Shown piece by piece: positions 54,159 through 62,367 of a stretch of 64,000 nt of DNA. Both the position numbers and the translations under genes were made by a program. The DNA lies in NCBI GenBank assembly GCA_013152205.1, contig JAADGV010000054.1:124001-188000 (forward strand), written 5' to 3'. This DNA comes from Planctomycetota bacterium. Lineage in GTDB: Bacteria > Planctomycetota > Planctomycetia > Pirellulales > Lacipirellulaceae. The notes beneath the pieces are model-generated. The model was not told the origin of the DNA. It saw only the letters and a program-made list of their open reading frames with translations, and made no database searches. Position 1 is the stretch's first letter. The number at the start of each line of letters is the position of its first letter.

Positions 54159-55118
54159 ATGCCTATTATCCTAGCAGAACTTATTTCTTCGTCTCTGATG
54201 ACCCGCCTGGCCGTTTTCGGTGCGGCGGCTGCTGGCGTGTGGTGGTTGCTTGATTTTCTCGCTACCCGAAAACCTCGTGCGGAGCAACGCCTCGACGACA
54301 TTCGCGAACCCAATGCGCGGAAGTCCGACCTCCTAGGCGGTAGCCTCGGCGCAGGAGCGATGGCAAAGGTCTTAGAGAAAGCTTCGCCAGCACTGGCCAA
54401 ACCGTTGTTGCCGAAAACTAGCGAAGAAGTCAGTAAGGCGAAGAACAAGCTCGATCAGGCAGGCTTTCGGACCGAGAATGCGACCGAAATCTATTGGTCG
54501 CTGAAAATGGTCGGCCTAGTGGTTGGCTTTTTTATTGGCGGCGGTGCCGTCGTGCTAACTCGCGGGCTCAACACAGATTCGTTGACCTACGCAGGCATCA
54601 TTGCTGGCGTTGCTTTCTTCCTACCCGAAGTGATCCTCTGGCTGATCACGAGAAGCCGCAAGGACAACATTTTCTACGGCTTGCCCGACGCACTCGACCT
54701 GATGGTTGTCTGCGTGGAATCGGGGCTAGGTCTCGACCAAGCAATGCGCAAGGTCGCTGAGGAAATGAAGAAGACCTATCGGATCATTGCCGACGAGTTC
54801 AGCTTGTGCAATCTACAATTGCAGATGGGGCGAGCCCGTAACGAGGTCTTACACGACCTGGGAGTCCGAACCGGTGTCGACGATCTGAAATCGCTAGCAG
54901 CAATTCTGATTCAGGCAGACAAGTTTGGCTCAAGTATTGCCCAGGCCCTGCGTGTCCAGAGCGACTCCATGCGTACGCGCCGCAGCCAACTGGCGGAAGA
55001 AAAAGCAGCTAAAACAGCGGTAAAGTTGATCTTCCCGCTAGTTCTTTTCATCTTCCCCGCGATTTTCATCGTCCTCGTCGGGCCAGCTGCTATCACCATG
55101 ATCAACGAGCTGCTGTAA
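54159..55118 (+). CDS. tadC: Tad platform protein TadC (type II secretion F family)
   Basis: The 319-residue protein has an N-terminal helix (about 13-33), helices near 110-165, the GspF core GLPDALDLMVVCVESGLGLDQAMRKVAEEM with LQMGRARNEVLHDLGVRTGVDDLKSLAAILIQADKFGSSIAQALR, and a C-terminal helix LIFPLVLFIFPAIFIVLVGPA that is characteristic of TadC. It starts 1 bp after tadB, so the two are coupled. A 235-bp gap follows before the next gene. Confidence 0.93.
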   Translation: MPIILAELISSSLMTRLAVFGAAAAGVWWLLDFLATRKPRAEQRLDDIREPNARKSDLLGGSLGAGAMAKVLEKASPALAKPLLPKTSEEVSKAKNKLDQAGFRTENATEIYWSLKMVGLVVGFFIGGGAVVLTRGLNTDSLTYAGIIAGVAFFLPEVILWLITRSRKDNIFYGLPDALDLMVVCVESGLGLDQAMRKVAEEMKKTYRIIADEFSLCNLQLQMGRARNEVLHDLGVRTGVDDLKSLAAILIQADKFGSSIAQALRVQSDSMRTRRSQLAEEKAAKTAVKLIFPLVLFIFPAIFIVLVGPAAITMINELL

Positions 55119-55353
55119 GATTGGCCCATATCGGGGATTGGGTAAACCGCGTAGAAAAGTCTGGTTCGACCAGAAGTAACGCAGGGCCAATCTCCATTCT
55201 GACGATACTAACGGTGGATGCGATATGTCCGTTGGTACGGCTGGCTTGGAATACCCCAAGCTACCCGCAGTTGTAGCAACGGTTTTGCTGCACACAGATT
55301 CTGTGTGAAACTGCACAGCATCTTTTCACTCCGCGTCATAGGACCCAGAAGAC

Positions 55354-55938
55354 ATGAGACTTTTAAGCCTTTCTGCGATCGCAATGTTGGCAATCGCTTG
55401 CACCTCATTCAACGCAAATGCACAGTGTGGTGATACCTGCAACCAATGCGGCAGCACACCGATAATGGATGAATTCTGTGCGGTCTACCATGCCAATGTG
55501 AATTGGCCAGCCCAATACATACCGCCGGCACGACGTTCGGTGCTTAGCGCCTACGATTCGATGATAAACAATGGTTGGCGTCGGCAAAATCTGTTAGGCA
55601 CCTACCATTTCGACCCCGGAACCAACGAGCTGACCGATGCTGGTAGACTCAAAGTCAATTGGATTCTATCCCAGACGCCACCTCACCGCCGCAGTATCTT
55701 TGTGCAACGTGGAGCCAGAGAATCGCAGACGGCAACGCGTGTAGCTTCGGTCCATAGCTGGGCTAGCAATATGAGCCCTGCGATTGGGACCGTTGATGTT
55801 AACGATACACACATCGTTGCTGAAGGACGCTCTGCTGGGGCGGTCGACAACATATTTGTCGGTTTTCGAGCCAATCAGCGGCCGCCAGTTCTGCCCGTCA
55901 GCAGTGGTGGAACACAGGCGAATTCAACTGCCCAGTGA
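55354..55938 (+). CDS. Exported hypothetical protein in the Tad locus
   Basis: The 194-residue product has a signal peptide (about 1-24, ending NANA). The mature N-terminus is cysteine-rich (CGDTCNQCGSTP), followed by NWPAQYIPPARRSVLSAYDSMINNGWRRQNLLGTYHFDPGTNELTDAGRLKVNWILSQTP. The latter, with FDPGTNELTDAGRLKV and a later IVAEGRSAG, has a faint OmpA-like periplasmic pattern; I do not regard this as established. It lies between tadC and the TPR gene, so a role in anchoring the pilus in the envelope is plausible. Confidence 0.7.
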   Translation: MRLLSLSAIAMLAIACTSFNANAQCGDTCNQCGSTPIMDEFCAVYHANVNWPAQYIPPARRSVLSAYDSMINNGWRRQNLLGTYHFDPGTNELTDAGRLKVNWILSQTPPHRRSIFVQRGARESQTATRVASVHSWASNMSPAIGTVDVNDTHIVAEGRSAGAVDNIFVGFRANQRPPVLPVSSGGTQANSTAQ

Positions 55939-56028
55939 ACACCTCATTGGAAGCACGCCTCAAGGGGGCCTGACGATTTCGGCCTGATGCCGAATTCGAC
56001 AAAAATTATCGCCAGGGAGGGTGATAAC

Positions 56029-57051
56029 ATGCGCAGCTATTGGTATTTTTTCTTGACCTATGTCGCCGTGACGACTGGATGCACTAGTGGTGGTTTTCCT
56101 GGGGGATCTACAGTCGCCCAGCAGAGTTTCCGCCAGCAGGCACCGATGGCCTCAATGCAGACGGCTGGTCCAAAAACGCCAGGGTTCACGCAGCGAGTGG
56201 CTTCGTCCATCTCGTCGGTGATCCCAGGGATGGGCACTAAAGCCGAAACGCCGGAGCCTCCCTCGACAAAGCTCGACCCGATCTCGCTAGGCTTTGCCTC
56301 GGGGCCGCCGAATGCTGAACTCTACATGTCGATGGCCGAGTTGAGCGATCGGGGGGGCAATGCTGACCACGCTCGGAGCATGTATCAAAAATCGCTCTCG
56401 ATCGAGCCCAACCATCGTGACGCGCTACTAGGATTGGCTCGACTCGAAGATCGACAGGGCCGAATGAACGACGCCTTGCGAATCTATCAACAAGCAGCCG
56501 TGGCACATCCTCGCGACGCGAAGGTGTTAAACGACCTAGCGCTGTGCTACGCACGGACGGGCCAGTTTGCTGCTTCCGCCGAGTTGTTGAATCAGGCTTC
56601 TCTGATTCAACCTCAGAAAAAACTGTATCGAAACAACTTTGCCAAAGTTTTGATCGAGATGAATCGGGTCGACGAAGCGATTTCGCAATTAGCGGTAGTC
56701 CATCCCCCAGCGATCGTGCAGTACAACGTGGGGGTCTTGCTGAACGAACGGGGACGAACGGGCGAAGCAGTCCGTTTTCTGACCGCTGCAACCCACATCG
56801 ACCCGCAGTTACAGGCGGCGAGTACTTTGTTGGCGCAGATCAGTGGCAGTGCAAATCAATTGGCCCAAACTCCGAACCCCGCAGCTAACGACAATATTCT
56901 GCCGACGCCAATGATGCCAGCAACCCAGACGGCTACTCTGCCCTACCCCACCACCAACGCCCCTGCCCAGCCAGCCTACCAGGCAATGCCAGCCGAGACA
57001 GCGCAAGTGCCCGTTAGCGAAATGCCAGTCTTGCTACCACCCGTAAGATGA
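56029..57051 (+). CDS. tadD: TPR lipoprotein-like protein (TadD-like)
   Basis: I chose ATG 56029 (GGGAGG at 56014-56020) over an earlier frame opening; 340 residues. The N-terminus MRSYWYFFLTYVAVTTGCTSGG looks like a lipoprotein signal with Cys18. About residues 90-265 form tetratricopeptide repeats (LYMSMAELSDRGGNADHARSMYQKSLSIEPNHRDALLGLARL and three to four further units). The tail is Pro/Thr/Gln-rich. TadD proteins assist Tad secretin assembly, so position and TPR content fit. It is the last recognisable Tad gene. Confidence 0.85.
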   Translation: MRSYWYFFLTYVAVTTGCTSGGFPGGSTVAQQSFRQQAPMASMQTAGPKTPGFTQRVASSISSVIPGMGTKAETPEPPSTKLDPISLGFASGPPNAELYMSMAELSDRGGNADHARSMYQKSLSIEPNHRDALLGLARLEDRQGRMNDALRIYQQAAVAHPRDAKVLNDLALCYARTGQFAASAELLNQASLIQPQKKLYRNNFAKVLIEMNRVDEAISQLAVVHPPAIVQYNVGVLLNERGRTGEAVRFLTAATHIDPQLQAASTLLAQISGSANQLAQTPNPAANDNILPTPMMPATQTATLPYPTTNAPAQPAYQAMPAETAQVPVSEMPVLLPPVR

Positions 57052-57076
57052 ACGATTGAGCCAATAAAATACAAAA

Positions 57077-57140
57077 CGGATTCGTTAGCGGTGTCGGCAA
57101 CGACATCCACCCACAGAAAATTCATACGAGCAGAAAAAGT
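57077..57140. repeat. GTTAGCGGTGTCGGCAACGAC repeat, copy 2
   Basis: The core is CGGATTCGTTAGCGGTGTC, then GGCAACGACATCCACCC, CAGAAAATTC and GAGCAGAAAAAG. It is the same family as 51037-51097 and follows the TPR gene. Confidence 0.7.
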
Positions 57141-57222
57141 AAAACGCACTAGCCGCGTCGTCCCCGACCGCAGCCACAACCCAAGCATCATACTTCCGAA
57201 TTCCAAATTCCGAATTCAATTC

Positions 57223-57960
57223 TCATCGCCACATGTCGTCGTCGGCAAACGGATTCACCCCGCCGGCCTTCGGCTTGGGAAGCACTTTTAGAACCTGCTC
57301 GGCCAGCCGCAGGTCGTCTCGCGTGGTGATCTTGAGGTTCAGCGGCGACCCCTCGACAACGGTCACTTGCTGCCCAAGCTGTTCCACCAGTGCCGCATCG
57401 TCGGTAGCGGGGCTACTCCCCCGCGCAGCGTAAGCTTGGGCAAGCAGTTCCCGGCGAAATACCTGCGGAGTTTGAGCCTGCCAGAGCCCCGCGCGGCTAA
57501 CGGTCTCGGTAATCAATTTGTCGCTGCCAACACGTTTGAGTGTAGCGACCTCGGGGATGGCCAAAATAGCGGCCCCATTTTTCTCGGCAGCCGAAAAAAC
57601 GGCATCGATCCATTTGTCAGCCAGACAGGGTCGAGCGGCATCGTGAACAGCAACCAAATCGATGTCGTCTTTGACTAACGCCAAGGCGTTCTGTATCGAG
57701 TCCGCCCGTTCGGTCCCGCCACTGCATATCTCCAGACCAAGGATCGCGATATTTGCACCAAACTTGCGGTTGAACTCCTCGCGATCATCGTCAGCCACGG
57801 CGACGATCAATTGCTTTACATCTTTACGAGCCAAAAACCTTTCAGCCGAGTGCAACCAAACGGCCCGACCTGCCAAGGGCGCAAACGGCTTCTTATAGTT
57901 CTTGTCATAAAAACGCCGACTAGCACCAGCAGCAGGCAATATCACAGCATAAGACGACAT
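57223..57960 (-). CDS. ispD: 2-C-methyl-D-erythritol 4-phosphate cytidylyltransferase
   Basis: IspD joins CTP to MEP in the non-mevalonate isoprenoid pathway. The 245-residue product carries the nucleotide-binding ILPAAGASRRF (the G-x-G-x-R loop in slightly altered form), KKPFAPLAGRAVWLHS, ERADSIQNAL, LVAVHDAARPCL, QTPQVFRRELL, DDAALVEQLG and VEGSPLNLKITTRDDL. Length is normal. It is on the opposite strand to the Tad genes and unrelated to them. Repeats flank both ends: the 57.1-kb copy after its stop and the 58.0-kb copy before its start. Confidence 0.95.
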   Translation of the reverse strand: MSSYAVILPAAGASRRFYDKNYKKPFAPLAGRAVWLHSAERFLARKDVKQLIVAVADDDREEFNRKFGANIAILGLEICSGGTERADSIQNALALVKDDIDLVAVHDAARPCLADKWIDAVFSAAEKNGAAILAIPEVATLKRVGSDKLITETVSRAGLWQAQTPQVFRRELLAQAYAARGSSPATDDAALVEQLGQQVTVVEGSPLNLKITTRDDLRLAEQVLKVLPKPKAGGVNPFADDDMWR

Positions 57961-58780
57961 TTTTCGATGCCCTCAATCAAGAAAACCAAACCAAAGCACC
58001 TTCGTTAGCGTTGTCGGCCACGACATCCACCACCAAAACACACTTGCAAACAAAAAAAGCAAGACACCCTAACAGCATAGCAGACAGCAGAATCTCCCAG
58101 CACGGCAAAGTTGCAAGCAAGTTAGCATACAGCGCAGGGTCAAGTTAACCACAACGACACAACGGGCACGACGTGAATCTAGCAAGTAACATTGAAGTCG
58201 TCCCCAAATCAATTCAAAAATGAGAGAGATTTTCACAAGAAACAACACCTTCCGTATTTTGGCAGGTTCCGAACCGTGGAAAATACCTGAAATCTAGTCT
58301 TCTTTCGTCGTGTTCGTTGTGTCGTCGTGGTTCAACCTTTTGCAGTGGTATTTAGATAGGATTTTCTTGGCCAATTTTTCCAGCGCCGATAAGGCTTACC
58401 GCGGTCAGTCATACCGTTTGTGCAGAAACTGCCGTATCGTGTTCTACCTTATTCAGCAGTATCCCGCCGAAGCGATTGTAGCAGGTTCTCAACCAGCGAC
58501 TGCTGTAATGGTTCTAAGAGGTCGGATCAGAACGATCATGCCGTCTCGACGGCTCGACCCGTAACGATCGTAGCAGCCAGTGAACCGTGCGGGATGATAA
58601 TGGCCATCAAGCCAACCACGGATATAGGCCCCCCACTCGTCGATGATCTCTACACGACCACGACACCAAAACCCTCGACATCAAAACTACGACACCAAAA
58701 CATAGCGAGCCCGAAAGGATTTAGGTTTGCACCCGAGGCTACCAACGATCCCTCAACACCTTGCCCACGGAGGTGGCACT
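57961..58780. other. 820-bp repeat-bearing gap between ispD and the 58.8-kb gene
   Basis: This holds copy 3 of the GTTAGCG repeat (57997-58063) and an inverted AACCACAACGACACAAC / GTTGTGTCGTCGTGGTT pair (58147-58332) of the GAACCACA family with a loop of about 150 nt. The frames from 58310 and 58420 are not protein-like. A promoter for ispD should lie at its left end. Confidence 0.45.
57997..58063. repeat. GTTAGCGTTGTCGGCCACGAC repeat, copy 3
   Basis: CTTCGTTAGCGTTGTCGGCC is followed by ACGACATCCACCACC, CAAAACACACTTGC and an A-rich end. It lies about 35 bp upstream of the ispD start, in the same orientation as the other copies. Confidence 0.7.
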
Positions 58781-59224
58781 ATGAACATCGCATACCGCTC
58801 GACTGCTGTACTCGCCCTAACATGCTGTCTATTCCCCGCTGTCGTAAATGCCCAGCAATTGCAACAACCCGCCTCGGTGCTTCCGCTGAAAAGCCTGAAG
58901 CCTCTCCCTACGCGCGGGATTGTAGCCCCTCAAGCTGACGAAGTGCCAACTTGGCTTCTGAAGGCTTCACCATTGATGGCGAGAAAATCAACCAATACAA
59001 CTAGAGTTGCCAGAAAATCAGCTCGCCCTGAAGCACTTCCAAGGGTTGAAACAGAAAACTTTTCCATGCTTGGCGAGATCCGGTTAAGCTATCCCCGACA
59101 CGACGGAGTAGCAGCAACAAAGAGAACTCGCTCTTCGAGAACCTCATCAGACCCATCGATTGAAGTCCCCAACGCTGCCCATGCACGCAACCAAATCGAC
59201 AGGATTTTCTCACAAAGGCGCTAA
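58781..59224 (+). CDS. Exported hypothetical protein
   Basis: The 147-residue product starts at ATG 58781 with GGAGG at 58769-58773. A signal peptide ends at about residue 24 (VVNA, then QQLQQP). The mature part is Pro/Lys/Arg/Ser-rich, very basic and probably disordered, ending NQIDRIFSQRR. No family is recognised. The good ribosome site and signal support a real gene. It is separated from the Tad locus by ispD and repeats. Confidence 0.65.
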   Translation: MNIAYRSTAVLALTCCLFPAVVNAQQLQQPASVLPLKSLKPLPTRGIVAPQADEVPTWLLKASPLMARKSTNTTRVARKSARPEALPRVETENFSMLGEIRLSYPRHDGVAATKRTRSSRTSSDPSIEVPNAAHARNQIDRIFSQRR

Positions 59225-59287
59225 AGAAAGCAAGCCGAGACGCCACATTTTTTCTTGCGAGGGCGTAACTCGATCCCAAAGTAAATT

Positions 59288-59349
59288 CGTTAGCGGTGTC
59301 GGCCACGACATCCTCCCCCCGCAAAACACTCGACGCGAACAGAAAAAGG
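59288..59349. repeat. GTTAGCGGTGTCGGCCACGAC repeat, copy 4
   Basis: ATTCGTTAGCGGTGTCGGCC is followed by ACGACATCCTCC, CAAAACACTCG and CAGAAAAAG. The spacing of the parts matches the other copies. It follows the 58.8-kb gene; AACATTCGTCATTCGG words (as in ileS) come next. Confidence 0.7.
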
Positions 59350-59393
59350 CGATGCCGCTCCATAGTTACTGCTAATTCAACATTCAACATTCG

Positions 59394-59840
59394 TCATTCG
59401 GATTTCGTCATTCCACCCCCCCGTAGCTGCTCCTCGGGAAACCATACGGGAGTAATGGCGTAGCAGCGAAGTCCTTTGCCTTCATCTTCACGTTTGCCAG
59501 TGGTAGGGGCGATCAGCAGTGTTTGACCGGGCTTTAGTAAGTAGGGTGCGTGGTCTTTGAAAAAAACGGTGCGTTTGTTTCGTGGCTTCAACAAAGAGAT
59601 GGTGTTAACGCCCCGATGCCATGTAACGCACCAGATTTGGCAACGCACACGCACCCTACCGACTTGTACGAAGCTATCGTATTCATGGAGCGACGGTAGT
59701 TGAACCTGTTTCTGTTCAACCGTCGCATCTTGGCAGAATATACCACCATACTGGGCCTCCGTCTGGTGTATCCATAAGCATCCAAGCAGTAAGCCAAGGA
59801 ACCAACCCCATACAAGAATATGGGGCAGGCTCCGTTTACT
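59394..59840 (-). pseudogene. Possible damaged gene for an exported protein, interrupted in frame by a repeat
   Basis: An open frame runs from just after a stop at 59841-59843 to 59394 and reads like a signal peptide (VWGWFLGLLLGCLWIHQTEAQ), then QDATVEQKQVQLPSLHEYDSFVQ. Next comes the translation of the 119-bp repeat 59541-59659, then YLLKPGQTLLIAPTTGKREDEGKGLRCYAITPVWFPEEQL. No ATG, GTG or TTG precedes the signal; ATT 59819 or CTG 59828, with GGAG nearby, would be the only starts. The parts on either side of the repeat look like one protein. It is either a pseudogene or a gene with a rare start; the family is unknown. Confidence 0.4.
59541..59659. repeat. GTAGGGTGCGTG repeat, copy 1
   Basis: The ends GTAGGGTGCGTG and CACGCACCCTAC-like (59648-59659) are inverted. 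The interior has AAAAAAACGGTGCGTTTGTTTCG and GGTGTTAACGC..ATGTAACGCACC. The second copy is at 61066-61157. This copy lies within the damaged gene and keeps its frame open. Confidence 0.7.
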
Positions 59841-59860
59841 CTATCAGAGAATAAGCCCGA

Positions 59861-60121
59861 TTATTTTGGCTTCTTCCTACCCAAGTCCCTGCCATTGAAC
59901 CCGCGGAACTTTTTTGGAAGCTGACTAGATTTGCGTAGGTTTTCGAGTCGATGATTCAGATCCTCTTGCTCAAAGCGTTGATCGTTCGGCAATCGCCGAT
60001 TGACGCGTTGGAGCAAGAGGTCTGACAACTCTGGGTTGCGGATAATTGCTTCTGATGATTTGTCCGGAATCTTTTCGTACTCATCAATGAGGATGTTGTC
60101 TCTCGACTTTGGTATTTGCAT
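59861..60121 (-). CDS. Small hypothetical protein
   Basis: The 86-residue product starts at ATG 60121; GAGGGAG lies at proper spacing on the minus strand. It is soluble and charged: acidic in the first half (DEYEKIPDKSSEAIIRNPELSDLLLQRV), basic at the end (FRGFNGRDLGRKKPK). No family is recognised. It lies downstream of the 60.3-kb gene in the same direction, after that gene's terminator. Composition and ribosome site favour a real gene. Confidence 0.5.
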   Translation of the reverse strand: MQIPKSRDNILIDEYEKIPDKSSEAIIRNPELSDLLLQRVNRRLPNDQRFEQEDLNHRLENLRKSSQLPKKFRGFNGRDLGRKKPK

Positions 60122-60201
60122 CTGATAAACTCCCTCGTGTGACCCTCCTTGTAGTTGACGGTCAAAGCCGGACGAGGGTCTGTCATCCGGTGGCCGTCTC
60201 C

Positions 60202-60244
60202 AAAAACAAGCCGCTCAGGTCCATTTGCCCGGTTCTGAGCGGCT
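60202..60244 (-). terminator. Terminator after the 60.3-kb gene
   Basis: AGCCGCTCAG and CTGAGCGGCT form a perfect 10-bp stem (60209-60218 and 60235-60244). On the minus strand it is followed by TTGTTTTTGG, as expected for a terminator of the gene that ends at 60254. Confidence 0.7.
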
Positions 60245-60253
60245 TTGTTATTT

Positions 60254-60664
60254 CTATATGTCGTCAAAGGTGCTTTTCTTCGCCTCCGGTTCGACGCTTG
60301 GTTCATCTACGGCGGATCCTAGTTTGAAGTACAAGAAACCAGATTGATCGTCTCGCTTTAACTCGTATCGGTGTGATTCGGTATAGTCGATTCCGTATTT
60401 ATCGAGAAAATTCTTGGCTGTTAAATAAGTATTTGATGGCTTCTGCTTAATCTGCATCGATCCTTCGACCTTTTCTTTCGCCGGTTCTATCCCCACCACT
60501 TTGCTCTCAGCGTCAAAGTAAAGTACGTAAAATTCGTAATTTTGCAATGAAAATAAGTTAATGGCACCAGAACTAAACCCTATCTGACCAGTCCTCTGCC
60601 GAATGGTTACACGAGCCGTGAAAGAGGCATCTACGTCGGTAAATTTCTCAAAGTTGAATTGCAT
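60254..60664 (-). CDS. Hypothetical protein of a widespread small family
   Basis: The 136-residue product begins MQFNFEKFTDVDASFTARVTI, continues with IGFSSGAINLF, YEFYVLYFDAESKVVGIEP and a YLTAKNFLDKYGIDYTESHRYELKRDD segment, and ends with an acidic tail. From memory, proteins of this pattern occur scattered in many bacteria and phages as lone genes; no activity is known to me. It is followed by a terminator and has lower G+C than the neighbours. A long gene-free stretch lies upstream, so recent gain is possible. Confidence 0.7.
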   Translation of the reverse strand: MQFNFEKFTDVDASFTARVTIRQRTGQIGFSSGAINLFSLQNYEFYVLYFDAESKVVGIEPAKEKVEGSMQIKQKPSNTYLTAKNFLDKYGIDYTESHRYELKRDDQSGFLYFKLGSAVDEPSVEPEAKKSTFDDI

Positions 60665-61065
60665 GCAGTGATATCCTACGTGGTTTGTTCTTTAATTCTA
60701 TTAGATTTCTTCAAAAAAACAACCAATTGCAACGGAATTTATGAAAAATTTACAGTTTCCTTGCCTTGATATCATCCTTCGTTTCTCGACAACTCAATCG
60801 TGAGGCCAAGAAATCGTCTATTTTGGACTATACAGATACGACCGAAAGAAGTCCCCGGCGACTTAGTTGGGTGTAATCTCATATCAGTCAACGAGTTCGG
60901 TTCTTTTCGCCGCTGACGGGGCAGTGGAGGTGGATAGACTCAAGGCATTGCCACAAAAAGAGTTGTGTCCGCCATGCGTTTTACGAGCGATCCGGGACAA
61001 AAGTGGCTGTTCGACGTCTTCGAAACCCTCCTGCACCCCACCGCCTACAGCCGCATCCGCAGTCC

Positions 61066-61157
61066 GTAGGGTGCGTGATCGTAGAAAAAACAGTACGTTC
61101 GTTTCGCTGTTTTAAGGTTGGTGCCGGTGTTAACGCATCATGCCCTTGTAACGCACC
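61066..61157. repeat. GTAGGGTGCGTG repeat, copy 2
   Basis: GTAGGGTGCGTGATCGTAGA is followed by AAAACAGTACGTTCGTTTCG and GGTGTTAACGCATCATGCCC...TAACGCACC. It is collinear with 59541-59633 but lies in non-coding DNA. Confidence 0.7.
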
Positions 61158-61259
61158 TTTCAGGCCACGCATTAGGTTGGGTTTCGCTTCGCTGCACACA
61201 GGCTACAGGCTGGGCAAGCCAAACAGGGGCGCCCAAAAATTTGAAACTACTCTCAAAGT

Positions 61260-61602
61260 CAGTAGTTCCAAATTTGGTGTGCAAACAGCATAGGACGTAA
61301 GTCCTTACGCCGAAGGCGTTTCACACCATAGCCCAGGGTCGCCGCGCAGCGGCGCACCCTGGGTTGCGAGTCTCCAAAATACCTCAACCCTGAAAGGGTT
61401 GCACAATCCTCGTGCTATCAAAGAATCACCTAGAAAACAGGATGTTTCGAGTTGTAGAACCCTTTCAGGGTTCTCTTGTTCTCAATCCATGGTTACCCAG
61501 GGTGGCGCAGCTACGCCGCTTACCCTGGGCTACGATGTGAAACCCCTTCGGGGTACTCGACTTACAGCAAGCCTTCTGATTGACCCAAATTTGGAACTAC
61601 TG
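61260..61602. mobile_element. 343-bp structured element with perfect terminal inverted repeats
   Basis: The ends CAGTAGTTCCAAATTTGG (61260-61277) and CCAAATTTGGAACTACTG (61585-61602) are exact inverted repeats of 18 bp. The interior has strong stems: CCCAGGGT...ACCCTGGG twice, AACCCTGAAAGGGTT, AGAACCCTTTCAGGGTTCT and ACCCCTTCGGGGT. No protein is encoded. In size and design it resembles the 42.2/51.1-kb element but shares no clear end sequence with it. Confidence 0.7.
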
Positions 61603-61908
61603 AATCTGGTATTCCAGATGAAAACGCTAGCAGCCATCATGGGTTTCCATTAGTTCTCCCGATGACGGAGAACAAACGATCTACATCGGGCCGTTGCCGA
61701 GTTGCAAATACGCTGGAAAACAAACGGTTTGAAAAGGGTTAACGGCGTTGAGTGTCGCCCATCAATTCAGGTTTTATGGACCAATAGCCTGTCACCACAT
61801 CATACCGGCCAAACCAAAAACCTATCCCGTAAATCCTGTCAAAAAAATAGTTTGCCTACGGCTACACCAACCGTGTCAACGACATTTATTGGCCATTACC
61901 CAAAAAGG

Positions 61909-62002
61909 GGAACCGCTAATGAACACTGAAACACGCTAATAGGTGAAGCAGGCGAAAAAACAGGTTTGAGATCAGCGCGTATCAGCGTTCATAAGCGGTT
62001 TC
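61909..62002. repeat. ATTAGCG-type hairpin repeat, copy 2
   Basis: GGAACCGCTAATGAACACTG (61909-61928) pairs with TCAGCGTTCATAAGCGGTTT (61982-62001), with CGCTAAT words and GCGAAAAAACAGG between. The loop words match those at 18259-18336. Confidence 0.6.
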
Positions 62003-62367
62003 TTTTTCAAAAAACTCTGCTGTCTCCGCCGTCTCTGCGAGAAACACCCCCGGCCAAATTTAACAGTTGAAATTGGGCCACCACATCTGGGACAATAGCG
62101 ATCAGCTTTTAGCCGTTAGCGATCAGATTTTTCGTCATTCGTCATTCAGATTTCGTCATTTCCCAGCGCCTAACGCCCAACAACTACCAACCCAAAATGG
62201 ACAAAACCCCAGTCCCAAACCCCTATTTCCCTAGTCCCCAACCCTCAATATTGTCCACCTCAATGGAATTTCCAGCAATTCGTGCCAAAACTAAACCACT
62301 AAACACTTCTATTGCAGCACCAAGCAACACAATTTTGTCCATTATGTCATCTCAAACCCGGCCACAA

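Larger units (their letters stand above)
60665..62367. other. 1.7-kb gene-free, repeat-rich stretch
   Basis: This contains the second GTAGGGTGCGTG repeat (61066-61157), a 343-bp element with perfect terminal inverted repeats (61260-61602), an ATTAGCG-type hairpin (61909-62002) and CATTCGTCATTC and CAGCGCCTAACGCCC words near 62130-62185. Open frames here reach at most about 96 codons, follow the repeats and are not protein-like. Confidence 0.65.
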
